Assembly: GCF_020531965.1 (NCBI RefSeq) | Contig: NZ_JAJAWH010000018.1 | Coordinates: 31,622-95,621 of the forward strand | From: Pseudorhizobium xiangyangii | GTDB lineage: Bacteria > Pseudomonadota > Alphaproteobacteria > Rhizobiales > Rhizobiaceae | Length of the DNA: 64,000 bases | Direction of reading: 5' to 3' | Part shown: piece after piece, positions 33,661 through 42,136 of the stretch | How positions within the stretch are numbered: position 1 is the first letter of the stretch | How the letters are laid out: every line of letters starts with the position of its first letter | Position numbers and translations under genes: made by a program | The notes under the pieces: model-generated | Database searches by the model: none | Told to the model about the DNA's origin: nothing | Seen by the model: the letters and a program-made list of their open reading frames with translations, nothing else

Positions 33661-34852
33661 GACGTCCAAGCTCGCCTGGCGCGCCATTCGCCGCAACCTT
33701 CTGCGCTCCTTCCTGACTATCCTCGGCGTCGTGATCGGCGTTGCTGCCGTGATCGCCATGGTCACGATCGGCAACGGTACCACCGCACAGGTCCAGTCCG
33801 AGCTTTCCCGCCTCGGCACCAACACCCTCTTCGTTCGCCCCGGGCAATGGGGACCGGGCCGGGCCAGCGCAGAAGCCAAGCGGTTCGAAGATCGCGACGT
33901 TGAGGCCATGCGCAATCAGGTTTCCGGTCTGCGTGCAGTCGCTCCGCTCAACCGCGGCACAGCGACCGTCATTGCCGGCGGCGCAAACCGCTCGACGAGC
34001 GTCATCGGCACCACCAACGACTACATGATCGCTCAGGACTGGGATCTTTCGTCCGGGCGCAACTTCGTGCCGGCGGAAGAACGCGGACAGGCCGCCTGCA
34101 TCATCGGCCAGACGGTGAGCCGCGAGCTTTTCGGCGCAATCGATCCTGTCGGACAGACAATCCGCGTCAGCAACATCTCGTGCCCGGTCATCGGCCTGCT
34201 CCAGGCCAAGGGCCAATCCGGAATGGGCGACGATCAGGACGATACGATCATCATGCCACTCAAGCTGCATCAGCGGCGGATCGGCGGGACGAACACCATA
34301 TCCAGCATCATCCTGTCGGCACAGGACGGCGTGCCCACCGCCAAGGTACAGTCGGACGTCGAAAGCCTTCTGCGCGAGCGCCGCCGGATTGCTATCGGCC
34401 GCGACGACGATTTCTCGGTCAGTGACATGTCGCAGATGGCCGCTGCAATGACGGGTACGACAACGCTTCTCACCGGCCTTCTGGGAGCGGTAGCGGCCGT
34501 GAGCCTGCTCGTCGGCGGCATCGGCATCATGAACATCATGCTGGTCTCGGTCACTGAACGGACGCGGGAGATCGGCATACGGCTGGCTATCGGGGCGCTG
34601 GAAAAACAGGTCCTGACGCAGTTCCTCGTGGAAGCGGTGATGCTGTCGGTGTTCGGCGGCGTGACCGGCATCATGGTGGGCCTCGCTCTCGCCTACGGCG
34701 CCGTCGGATTTCTCGGCGTGCCGTTTGTCACAAGTCCTTCGATTATCATCGTCGCTTTCGCATTCTCAGCGATAATCGGTGTCGTGTTCGGCTATTTTCC
34801 GGCGCGCCGGGCCGCACAGCTGAACCCGATCGACGCACTGCGCCATGAATAG
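33650..34852 (+). CDS. MacB-like ABC transporter permease
   Basis: Inner-membrane permease of 400 aa with the type VII layout: helix 1 near the N terminus (about 20-42, LTILGVVIGVAAVIAMVTIG), a large periplasmic MacB_PCD domain (about 45-260), then three helices in the C-terminal FtsX domain (LVGGIGIMNIMLVSVTERTREIGIRLAIGA). In E. coli MacB the ATPase and permease are fused; here they are separate genes. Such systems use mechanotransmission to push substrates from the periplasm through an outer-membrane channel. A hairpin terminator follows the stop. Confidence 0.92.
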   Translation: MFLETSKLAWRAIRRNLLRSFLTILGVVIGVAAVIAMVTIGNGTTAQVQSELSRLGTNTLFVRPGQWGPGRASAEAKRFEDRDVEAMRNQVSGLRAVAPLNRGTATVIAGGANRSTSVIGTTNDYMIAQDWDLSSGRNFVPAEERGQAACIIGQTVSRELFGAIDPVGQTIRVSNISCPVIGLLQAKGQSGMGDDQDDTIIMPLKLHQRRIGGTNTISSIILSAQDGVPTAKVQSDVESLLRERRRIAIGRDDDFSVSDMSQMAAAMTGTTTLLTGLLGAVAAVSLLVGGIGIMNIMLVSVTERTREIGIRLAIGALEKQVLTQFLVEAVMLSVFGGVTGIMVGLALAYGAVGFLGVPFVTSPSIIIVAFAFSAIIGVVFGYFPARRAAQLNPIDALRHE

Positions 34853-34860
34853 AAAACGAA

Positions 34861-34881
34861 AAAGGGCCACGATGGCCCTTT
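34861..34881. terminator. Bidirectional intrinsic terminator
   Basis: AAAGGGCCA (34861-34869) and TGGCCCTTT (34873-34881) form a perfect nine-bp stem with a CGA loop. T-rich sequence follows on both strands, better on the minus strand. It ends both the efflux operon and the converging suf operon. Confidence 0.85.
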
Positions 34882-34914
34882 CCTTACCTGCCGGATGTCG
34901 TCCCACTTGCCTGC

Positions 34915-35307
34915 TTAGCCGGCGTGCGCCTGGGCCTCGCGCTCCTTGGCAAGTGCGGCAAGATCCGCAGGTTTCAATTCAACGGATTCACCGCAACCGC
35001 ATGCGGACGTTTGGTTCGGGTTCACGAAGGTGAAGCCGGAGCGCATCTTGCCCGTCTCGAAGTCCATCTGCGTGCCGAGAAGATAGAGAACGGCAGACGG
35101 CTCGATCCAGACCTTGGCACCGGCATGCTCGATCAGGTCGTCCTTCAGGTTCGGCTCGGTGACGAGATCGACGGTATATTCCATGCCCGCGCAGCCGCCC
35201 TTCTTGATGCCGACGCGCACGCCCTTGGCATCAGGTCCGGAATTGCCGACGATCGCCTTCACGCGGTTCGCTGCCGACTCGGTCATGGTCATAACTGCAA
35301 AGCCCAT
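34915..35307 (-). CDS. sufA: A-type iron-sulfur carrier SufA/IscA family
   Basis: Carries or delivers assembled iron-sulfur clusters. 130 aa, with the three invariant cysteines: Cys39 in GGCAGMEY and Cys103/Cys105 in ACGCGES. A C-terminal tail of about 20 charged residues (LAALAKEREAQAHAG) exceeds the usual family length. It is the last gene of the suf operon, 75 bases after sufT, ahead of a terminator shared with the efflux operon. Confidence 0.95.
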   Translation of the reverse strand: MGFAVMTMTESAANRVKAIVGNSGPDAKGVRVGIKKGGCAGMEYTVDLVTEPNLKDDLIEHAGAKVWIEPSAVLYLLGTQMDFETGKMRSGFTFVNPNQTSACGCGESVELKPADLAALAKEREAQAHAG

Positions 35308-35382
35308 GGGCTCTTCTCCTTGCGCACACGGATTGAAGGTCCGGTGGTGTTGGATAGAATGTAAGGTCCGTGTGTAAACGGA

Positions 35383-35763
35383 TCAATACCAGCCGACGGC
35401 GACCTGCGCCTCTTCGGACATCCGCTCCGGCGTCCACGGTGGGTCGAACGTCATCGATACATCGACGCCCGAGACGCCTTCGACGGCACCGACGGCGTTC
35501 TCGACCCAGCCCGGCATCTCGCCGGCAACCGGGCAACCGGGAGCGGTCAGCGTCATGACGATCTTGACCATGCGGTCGTCCTCGATGTCGATCTTGTAGA
35601 TAAGACCGAGCTCGAAAATATCCGACGGGATTTCCGGGTCGTAGACCGTTTTCAGCGCAGCAATGATGTCGTCGCTCAGGCGCGCGATCTCTTCATGAGG
35701 TATCGCCGACTGGACGATGCCTTCGCGGGCATCCCATTTTAGTTCGCTGTCTTCCACGGCCAT
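35383..35763 (-). CDS. sufT: SUF system protein SufT (MIP18/DUF59 family)
   Basis: Accessory factor for iron-sulfur cluster maturation, 126 aa. The DUF59 signature is YDPEIPSDIFELGLIY (41-56), and Cys77 lies in TAPGCP (73-78), the residue implicated in cluster binding by this family. The C-terminal VSMTFDPPWTPERMSEEA is also diagnostic. The ATG at 35763 has AAGGAA at good spacing; the ATG two codons earlier is too close to that site. It starts ten bases after sufS. Confidence 0.92.
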   Translation of the reverse strand: MAVEDSELKWDAREGIVQSAIPHEEIARLSDDIIAALKTVYDPEIPSDIFELGLIYKIDIEDDRMVKIVMTLTAPGCPVAGEMPGWVENAVGAVEGVSGVDVSMTFDPPWTPERMSEEAQVAVGWY

Positions 35764-35773
35764 GGTCATTTCC

Positions 35774-37015
35774 TTAGGCAAAGAATGTACGCGCATAGTC
35801 GAGCGCATCGGCAAGAGCATCCACCTCGGCGCGCGTATTGTACATGCCGAACGATGCTCGGCATGTGGAGGTGACGCCGAACCGCTTCAAGAGGGGCATA
35901 GCGCAATGCGTGCCGGCGCGCACCGCAATACCGCGACGGTCTATCAGCATGGACACGTCATGGGCGTGGATGCCGGCAAGCTCGAAGGCGAAGATGCTGC
36001 CCTTGTCCGGGGCCTCGCCGATGATACGCAACGAGTTGACCGAACGAAGACGCTCGGCGGCGTAGGCCGCAAGGTCTGCCTCATGCCGGGCAATCGCCGA
36101 ACGACCGATCTTCTCCATGTAATCGAGAGCGTGACCCAGGCCGATGGCCTGCACGATCGGCGGCGTGCCGGCTTCGAAGCGATGCGGCGGGTCGTTATAG
36201 GTAACGTTGTCCTCAGAGACATCGACGATCATCTCGCCGCCGCCTTGGAACGGACGCATCTCCTTCAGACGATCCATCTTGCCGTAGAGCACGCCGATCC
36301 CCGAGGGGCCATAAAGCTTGTGGCCGGTCATCACGTACCAGTCGCAGTCGATATCCTGCACGTCCACGGGCATGTGCACGGCGCCCTGGCTGCCATCGAC
36401 GAGAACCGGGACACCGCGCTCGCGGGCAATGCGGCACACTTCCTTGACCGGAACGATCGTGCCGAGCGCATTCGACATATGCGTGATGGCAATGAGCTTG
36501 GTCTTTTCCGTCAGGGACTTCTCGAAGTCCTCGATGTGGAAGGCGCCTTCATCGTCCACGGGCACCCAGACCAGCTTGGCACCCTGATGCTCACGGATGA
36601 AATGCCATGGCACGATATTGGAGTGGTGCTCCATGATCGTGACAACGATCTCGTCGTCTTCGCCGATGTTCGGCATGCCCCAGCCGTAGGCGACCGTGTT
36701 GATCGCTTCGGTCGACGATTTGGTGAAGACGATCTCGTCGAGTGATCCGGCATTCAGGAAGCCGCGCACTTTCTCGCGCGCCCCTTCATAAGCGTCCGTG
36801 GCCGCATTCGAGAGAAAATGCAGACCCCGATGCACGTTCGCATACTCGTTGGCATAGGCATGCGCGACAGCGTCAATAACGACCTGGGGCTTCTGCGCGG
36901 AAGCCCCACTGTCCAGATACACCAGCGGCTTGCCATAGACCTCCCGCGACAGGATCGGAAAATCCCGGCGGATTGCCTCTACGTCATATGCGGTCGCTGG
37001 TGTGATCTGGTCCAT
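35774..37015 (-). CDS. sufS: Cysteine desulfurase SufS
   Basis: Type II pyridoxal phosphate cysteine desulfurase that supplies sulfur to the SUF scaffold. 413 aa. Lys233 in TGHKLYGPSG binds the cofactor; Cys371 in RAGTHCAMPLLKRFG carries the persulfide. THMSNALGTIVPVKE and DGSQGAVHMPVDV are further class II landmarks. It begins one base after the sufD stop. No sufE or sufU partner gene is in the operon, so the sulfur acceptor is probably encoded elsewhere. Confidence 0.97.
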   Translation of the reverse strand: MDQITPATAYDVEAIRRDFPILSREVYGKPLVYLDSGASAQKPQVVIDAVAHAYANEYANVHRGLHFLSNAATDAYEGAREKVRGFLNAGSLDEIVFTKSSTEAINTVAYGWGMPNIGEDDEIVVTIMEHHSNIVPWHFIREHQGAKLVWVPVDDEGAFHIEDFEKSLTEKTKLIAITHMSNALGTIVPVKEVCRIARERGVPVLVDGSQGAVHMPVDVQDIDCDWYVMTGHKLYGPSGIGVLYGKMDRLKEMRPFQGGGEMIVDVSEDNVTYNDPPHRFEAGTPPIVQAIGLGHALDYMEKIGRSAIARHEADLAAYAAERLRSVNSLRIIGEAPDKGSIFAFELAGIHAHDVSMLIDRRGIAVRAGTHCAMPLLKRFGVTSTCRASFGMYNTRAEVDALADALDYARTFFA

Positions 37016-37016
37016 G

Positions 37017-38291
37017 TCAGGCGTGCTTTTCCAACCAGGCCGAGATCACGCCTTCCAGCGCCTCGACCAGCTTTTCATCTTCCAGTTCCTCGACAATCTC
37101 GGCGACGAAGGCGTTGACGAGCATGGCGCGTGCCTTCCTCTCCGGGATGCCTCGGGATTCAAGATAGTAGAGATGGTTCTTGTCGATATCAGCAACGGTC
37201 GCGCCGTGGCCGCAGATCACGTCGTCGGCGAAGATCTCCAGCTCCGGCTTCACTGCAAACTCGCCGTCGTCGGTGAGCAGCAACGTGTTGCAGGCCATCT
37301 TGGCGTCTGTCTTCTGCGCATCTGGCGCGACGCGGATCATCCCCTGGAAGACACCCTTGGCACGATCGAAGACCACGTTGCGGAAGGTTTCCGTGGAATT
37401 GGTATGCGGCACATTGTGGCCAAGCACCAGCGTCACGTCCGTATGGGTTTCCTGGCCAAGCAGGTTGACGCCGCGAAGCGTCAGCTCGCTGCCCTCGCCT
37501 TCGACATCGATCCGCAGTTCCTGGCGAACCAGCTTGCCACCGACATTGACGACGAAGAGCTTGAGCTTGGCGTTTCTTCCGAGCTTGACCCGGACCTGGC
37601 CGAGATGCGTGTCGTCGGCACCCTGCTGCTGCAGGATGATAAAGACGGCTTCGGCACCCTCTTCGAGCACCAGTTCGCTGATCGTCGAAACGAACGCTGC
37701 CTCGCCTGTCGCCGACTGGTGACGCTCGATGATCGTGGCGTTGCTGCCAGCGCCGAAAGTCACGGGGAAACGGGTGTGCACCTGTCCTGCCCCATGCACG
37801 GCCTGAATCTCGATCGGTGCATCAACCGAAGTGCCGGCCGGTACATTGATGCTGTAGCCGTCGCGAACGAAGCTGCCGTTGATCTTGCCGATGGCATCAT
37901 CCTTGTCGAGCGCCACGAGGCCGGCAGCGGCACTGCCGTCACTGAGCGCCGCTGCAAACGGTGCAATCTCCACGCCGTCGATCGCGACGAACTCACTCGC
38001 CGTGCCCTGAAGCACGGAAAGCAACTGTGCGTCCCCGACAAGCGGCGCGATGGCATCGACCGATACGGTCGGAGCGGCCGCCGGAACGTTTCGCAACAGC
38101 GACTTCAGGTCGGTATAGTGCCAGGCCTCGACGCGTCGCGTCGGTAGACCGGATTTTTTCAGGTCGTCCAGCAGGCGGTCGCGGGTGCCGATGACAGCAC
38201 CATCGCCCGGCAACTCACCGACCTGCGCCGTATAGGCTTCCACCAATGCCGTTTCGGCTGGTGTCAGGCGATTGATCGTCTGAATGTTCAT
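37017..38291 (-). CDS. sufD: Fe-S cluster assembly protein SufD
   Basis: Scaffold subunit of the SufBC2D complex, 424 aa. The right-handed beta-helix core includes GAGSNATIIERHQSATGEAAF and ends with the SufB/SufD family block LEIFADDVICGHGATVADID, followed by LYYLESRGIPERKARAMLVNAFVAEI. The conserved cysteine and histidine of that block match the residues used for cluster assembly at the SufB-SufD interface. The ATG at 38291 has AAAGGAT six bases upstream. It lies between sufC and sufS. Confidence 0.95.
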   Translation of the reverse strand: MNIQTINRLTPAETALVEAYTAQVGELPGDGAVIGTRDRLLDDLKKSGLPTRRVEAWHYTDLKSLLRNVPAAAPTVSVDAIAPLVGDAQLLSVLQGTASEFVAIDGVEIAPFAAALSDGSAAAGLVALDKDDAIGKINGSFVRDGYSINVPAGTSVDAPIEIQAVHGAGQVHTRFPVTFGAGSNATIIERHQSATGEAAFVSTISELVLEEGAEAVFIILQQQGADDTHLGQVRVKLGRNAKLKLFVVNVGGKLVRQELRIDVEGEGSELTLRGVNLLGQETHTDVTLVLGHNVPHTNSTETFRNVVFDRAKGVFQGMIRVAPDAQKTDAKMACNTLLLTDDGEFAVKPELEIFADDVICGHGATVADIDKNHLYYLESRGIPERKARAMLVNAFVAEIVEELEDEKLVEALEGVISAWLEKHA

Positions 38292-38312
38292 TGCCACATC
38301 CTTTCCGGGAAA

Positions 38313-39068
38313 TCAGGCTGCTTCCCCGATGATGTCCGCATAGCCATTGGCTTCAAGCTCAAGCGCAAGGTCCTTGTCGCCGGATCGGATGACCTGGCCC
38401 TTATAGAGGACGTGAACAGTGTCCGGCACGATGTATTCGAGCAGGCGCTGGTAGTGGGTGATGACGATAACCGCGCGATCCGGCGTCTTCAGCGCGTTGA
38501 CGCCGTCGGCCACGATCTTCAGCGCGTCGATGTCGAGACCGCTGTCGGTTTCGTCGAGGATGCACAACTGAGGCTCGAGCAATGCCATCTGCAGGATTTC
38601 CGCGCGCTTCTTCTCACCGCCGGAGAAGCCAACGTTCAGCGGACGGCGCAGCATGGCCGGATCGATCTTGAGCTTTGCTGCAGCCTCCTTGACGCGGCGC
38701 ATGAAGTCCGGCGTCGTCAGTTCGTCTTCGCCGCGCGCCTTGCGCTGTTCGTTCATGGCGATCTTCAGGAACTGCATGGTTGCAACGCCCGGAATTTCAA
38801 CCGGGTACTGGAACGCCAGGAAGATACCCTTGGACGCACGCTCGGCGGGGTCGAGTTCGAGAATGCTCTCGCCGTTGTAAAGGATGTCCCCTTCGGTGAC
38901 TTCGTAGTCCGCGCGGCCGGACAGGATGTACGACAGCGTCGACTTTCCGGAACCGTTCGGGCCCATGATGGCGGCGACTTCGCCGGCCTTCACCGTCAGG
39001 TTCAGGCCGCGAATGATCTCGGTGCCGTCTTCGGCGATACGAGCGTGCAGGTTCTTGATTTCAAGCAT
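38313..39068 (-). CDS. sufC: Fe-S cluster assembly ATPase SufC
   Basis: ABC-type ATPase of the SufBCD complex, cytoplasmic and not a transporter. 251 aa. Walker A is GPNGSGKST (36-44); the Suf-specific signature region is FSGGEKKRAEILQMALLEP and Walker B leads to LDETDSGLDIDAL. The ATG at 39068 has AGAGGAT upstream. A perfect 13-bp palindrome (CGTGCA-A-TGCACG, 39095-39107) lies in the 59-base gap after sufB; its role is unknown. Confidence 0.97.
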   Translation of the reverse strand: MLEIKNLHARIAEDGTEIIRGLNLTVKAGEVAAIMGPNGSGKSTLSYILSGRADYEVTEGDILYNGESILELDPAERASKGIFLAFQYPVEIPGVATMQFLKIAMNEQRKARGEDELTTPDFMRRVKEAAAKLKIDPAMLRRPLNVGFSGGEKKRAEILQMALLEPQLCILDETDSGLDIDALKIVADGVNALKTPDRAVIVITHYQRLLEYIVPDTVHVLYKGQVIRSGDKDLALELEANGYADIIGEAA

Positions 39069-39127
39069 CTTATATCCTCTCGGATGATTGTGTTCGTGCA
39101 ATGCACGTAATGTCTAAACTGGCGGCC

Positions 39128-40597
39128 TTAACCGACGGAGCCTTCAAGCGAAATGCCAATCAGCTTCTGGGCTTCGACGGCAAATTCCATCGGCAGTTGC
39201 TGGATGACGTCCTTGACAAAGCCGTTGACGATGAGCGCGATGGCTTCCTCTTCGGGAATGCCGCGCTGCATGACGTAGAACTTGTGGTCGTCGGAAATCT
39301 TCGACGTCGTCGCCTCATGCTCCACCTGGGCCGAGGAGTTCTTCACCTCGATATAAGGGACGGTGTGCGCACCGCATTTGTCGCCGATCAGCAGTGAGTC
39401 GCAGTTGGTGAAGTTGCGCGCATTCTCGGCCCGGCGATTGATCGAGACCTGACCGCGATAGGTATTCTGCGACACGCCGGCCGAGATCCCCTTCGAAATG
39501 ATGCGGCTCGACGTGTTCTTGCCGAGATGGATCATCTTGGTGCCTGAATCGATCTGCTGGTGACCGTTGGAGACGGCAATCGAGTAGAACTCACCGCGAG
39601 ACTCATCACCGCGCAGGATGCAGGACGGGTATTTCCAGGTGATCGCCGAACCGGTCTCCACCTGTGTCCAGGAAATCTTCGAACGGTGACCACGGCAATC
39701 GCCGCGCTTGGTCACGAAGTTGTAGATGCCACCCTTGCCCTGGGCATCGCCCGGGTACCAGTTCTGGACCGTCGAGTACTTGATCTCTGCATCATCCATC
39801 GCAACGAGTTCGACGACGGCAGCATGAAGCTGGTTCTCATCGCGCTGCGGCGCCGTGCAACCCTCGAGATAGGAAACGTAAGCGCCTTCCTCGGCGATGA
39901 TCAGCGTGCGCTCGAACTGGCCGGTGTTCTTCTCGTTGATGCGGAAGTAGGTGGACAATTCCATTGGGCATCGCACGCCCTTCGGAATGAACACGAACGA
40001 GCCGTCGGTAAAGACGGCAGCGTTCAGCGTCGCGTAATAATTGTCGGTCGTCGGGACGACGGATCCGAGATACTGCTTGATCAGCTCGGGATGTTCGCGG
40101 ATCGCCTCGGAGATCGACATGAAGATCACGCCGGCCTTCTTCAATTCTTCCTTGAACGTGGTGACCACTGAGACCGAATCGAACACGGCGTCGACGGCGA
40201 CCTTGGAGGTCTGCACGCCAGCCAGGATCTCCTGTTCGCGCAGCGGAATGCCGAGCTTTTCATAGGTCCTCAGCAGCTCCGGATCGACTTCGTCCAGCGA
40301 AACCGGACCGGTGATGTTTTTCGGAGCCGCGTAGTAGTAGACGTCGTTGAAATCGATCTTCGGATACGCGACACGCGCCCAGGTGGGCTCTTCCATCGTC
40401 AGCCAGCGGCGATAGGCATCGAGTCGCCACTCCAGCATCCACTCCGGCTCCCGCTTCTTGGCCGAAATGAACCGGATGATGTCTTCGGAAAGACCCTTGG
40501 GGGCCTTGTCCACTTCGATGACGGTCTCGAAACCGTATTTGTACTGGTCCACATCGATCTGTCGAACCTGATCGATTGTCTCCTGCACCGCAGCCAT
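39128..40597 (-). CDS. sufB: Fe-S cluster assembly protein SufB
   Basis: Main scaffold protein of the SUF system, 489 aa. Landmarks are [74 protein letters not shown] and the C-terminal [20 protein letters not shown]. In the E. coli protein the corresponding NCDSLL cysteine region is needed for cluster building. It follows the first desulfurase gene after a 144-base gap that holds a perfect hairpin. Confidence 0.97.
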   Translation of the reverse strand: MAAVQETIDQVRQIDVDQYKYGFETVIEVDKAPKGLSEDIIRFISAKKREPEWMLEWRLDAYRRWLTMEEPTWARVAYPKIDFNDVYYYAAPKNITGPVSLDEVDPELLRTYEKLGIPLREQEILAGVQTSKVAVDAVFDSVSVVTTFKEELKKAGVIFMSISEAIREHPELIKQYLGSVVPTTDNYYATLNAAVFTDGSFVFIPKGVRCPMELSTYFRINEKNTGQFERTLIIAEEGAYVSYLEGCTAPQRDENQLHAAVVELVAMDDAEIKYSTVQNWYPGDAQGKGGIYNFVTKRGDCRGHRSKISWTQVETGSAITWKYPSCILRGDESRGEFYSIAVSNGHQQIDSGTKMIHLGKNTSSRIISKGISAGVSQNTYRGQVSINRRAENARNFTNCDSLLIGDKCGAHTVPYIEVKNSSAQVEHEATTSKISDDHKFYVMQRGIPEEEAIALIVNGFVKDVIQQLPMEFAVEAQKLIGISLEGSVG

Positions 40598-40707
40598 GCG
40601 CGTTCTCCAAAACTCTCGCCGGCCGCTTGGCCGGTATCTCTTTTATCTGGGCGGGAAGTTCCGCTCTTATGTAGTGGCCAAAAGGCGTGTTTCCCACCTT
40701 TGGGCAA

Positions 40708-40727
40708 GCGGAAAGTTGTCTTTCCGC
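40708..40727 (-). repeat. Stem-loop in the nifS-sufB gap
   Basis: GCGGAAAG (40708-40715) and CTTTCCGC (40720-40727) form a perfect eight-bp stem around a four-base loop, 14 bases after the desulfurase stop on the minus strand. No T run follows, so partial termination, RNA processing or mRNA protection are all possible. Confidence 0.5.
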
Positions 40728-40741
40728 AAGTTTCTTGCTGT

Positions 40742-41908
40742 TTACGCAGCCTCGCCGGCCGAGCGTCGCCGGCCGGAAATTTTCGCGAATGCCGCAAGCG
40801 TGGCATTGACGTCATCCATTGTGGTCGTCAGGCCGAGGGAAATCCTCAGGGCACCGAGATCAGGATCGAACCCCATCGCCGTCAGGACGTGGCTTTGCCC
40901 GACCTTGCCCGACGAGCAAGCCGATCCAGCCGAAAGGGCAATGCCTTCCAGATCAAAAGCGATCTGACCGGTTTCAGACTTCAAGCCAGGCAGCGTGAAG
41001 AAGCAAGTATTACTGACCCGCGCGACGTCTTGTCCGTGGATAACGAGGTCGGGCGCGACATTTCGCATGCCGCGCTCCAGCTCTTCACGCAGCGCCGAGA
41101 TGTCCGCATTGCGCTCCGCGAGCTGACCGAGGGCCGCTTCGCTTGCCGCACCGAAGCCGACGACGGCGTGAAAGTTCTCTGTCCCCGAACGGTGACCCTT
41201 TTCCTGTCCGCCCCCACGAATCAGGGGTGCAGGCATAAGCGCCTCACCGCGCAAGACCAACGCGCCGACGCCCTTCGGACCGCCGACCTTATGGGATGAC
41301 AGGATGACGAAGTCGGCATCCAGTTCGGCAATGTCGACCCCAATCCGCCCGGCCGCCTGCACCGCATCGACGACCATCAGGCCACCAGCCTGATGCACAA
41401 GTCGAGCCGCTTCGGCAACGGGCTGAACAATACCGGTCTCGTTGTTCACGAGCATGACGGCAACCATCGGCAAGCCGGCAGCGCGATCATGGGCAGCCAA
41501 CGCAGTTTCCAGCGCCGCAAGATCAACGATACCCGAGCGCCCAACCGGAATTTCTGACACCTGCTCTTTGTTAAAGCGTCCGCCTTCCCGCACAGATGGG
41601 TGTTCGATCGCGGACACATAGAGGTGACTGACAGTCAGGCGCGAGCGCCCCATCCGGTAGTCTGGCGTCAACACATGGTTGGCCGCTTCGGTTGCGCCGC
41701 TGGTGAAGAACACATGCGCAGGCTCTGCGCCAACCAGAGCGGCAACGTGTCTCCTCGCCTTCTCGACCGCCGCCCGTGCGGCACGTCCCTCGCTATGGAC
41801 GGATGAAGCGTTGCCCGGCAGGCGCAAGGCGTCCAGCATGGCAAGCCGTGCCGGTTCGCTGAGGGGCGCGGTCGCATTCCAGTCCATGTAGGTGCGCTTC
41901 AGTACCAT
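40742..41908 (-). CDS. Cysteine desulfurase, NifS/IscS type, first gene of the suf operon
   Basis: Type I cysteine desulfurase of 388 aa. Lys207 in SSHKVGGPKGVG binds pyridoxal phosphate, His103 lies in the EHPSV motif, and Cys331 is in the long mobile loop SAGSACSSGK that distinguishes this class from SufS. The operon therefore encodes two desulfurases of different types, an arrangement I recall from other rhizobia. The ATG at 41908 was chosen because MVLKRTYMDWNATAP is the conserved opening; the upstream frame is unrelated. An Irr-like operator lies about 130 bases upstream. Confidence 0.92.
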   Translation of the reverse strand: MVLKRTYMDWNATAPLSEPARLAMLDALRLPGNASSVHSEGRAARAAVEKARRHVAALVGAEPAHVFFTSGATEAANHVLTPDYRMGRSRLTVSHLYVSAIEHPSVREGGRFNKEQVSEIPVGRSGIVDLAALETALAAHDRAAGLPMVAVMLVNNETGIVQPVAEAARLVHQAGGLMVVDAVQAAGRIGVDIAELDADFVILSSHKVGGPKGVGALVLRGEALMPAPLIRGGGQEKGHRSGTENFHAVVGFGAASEAALGQLAERNADISALREELERGMRNVAPDLVIHGQDVARVSNTCFFTLPGLKSETGQIAFDLEGIALSAGSACSSGKVGQSHVLTAMGFDPDLGALRISLGLTTTMDDVNATLAAFAKISGRRRSAGEAA

Positions 41909-42035
41909 TGTCCGATCCGCTTGCCTTCCTAGATATCCGTCGAGTCGAATGCGGTTCGAGCAGGCGTCCCGCATTTTTCTTGAAATTTCGGATGGCCTTG
42001 CCTTAAGAGACAACAACCGGGCCATCAACGCCCAA

Positions 42036-42066
42036 GTTTCGAATAGTTCTAAACTGAGTTTTAGAA
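42036..42066. promoter_or_regulatory. Candidate iron-responsive operator (Irr/ICE-like), three half-sites
   Basis: GTTTCGAATAGTTCTAAAC (42036-42054) is a near-perfect palindrome of the iron-control-element form TTTAGAA-N3-TTCTAAA with one changed base per site. The right half is shared by a second inverted repeat, TTCTAAA (42047-42053) with TTTAGAA (42060-42066). The site lies between the suf operon (minus) and a hydrolase gene (plus). In rhizobia suf genes are known to respond to iron through RirA and Irr. Confidence 0.5.
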
Positions 42067-42081
42067 AAGCTGACAGGCTTC

Positions 42082-42116
42082 GTCAAGTCTTGACTTGGCA
42101 CTCAGTTCCGAACTGA
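42082..42116. repeat. Two perfect palindromes upstream of the hydrolase gene
   Basis: GTCAAG-T-CTTGAC (42082-42094) and TCAGTTC-C-GAACTGA (42102-42116) lie within 35 bases, just before the hydrolase start codon at 42137. Neither matches a known operator that I can name; they could serve either divergent gene. Confidence 0.5.
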
Positions 42117-42136
42117 ACAATATGACCGGAGTACCT

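Noticed and set aside
37002-38147. A 381-codon plus-strand frame over sufD
   Set aside because: Shadow of sufD in a high-GC gene; the Suf protein motifs are on the minus strand.
42091-42104. Possible RirA iron-responsive box (TGA...TCA) near the suf control region
   Set aside because: The TGA and TCA are eight bases apart rather than nine and the flanks do not help; the Irr-like element nearby is a better match.
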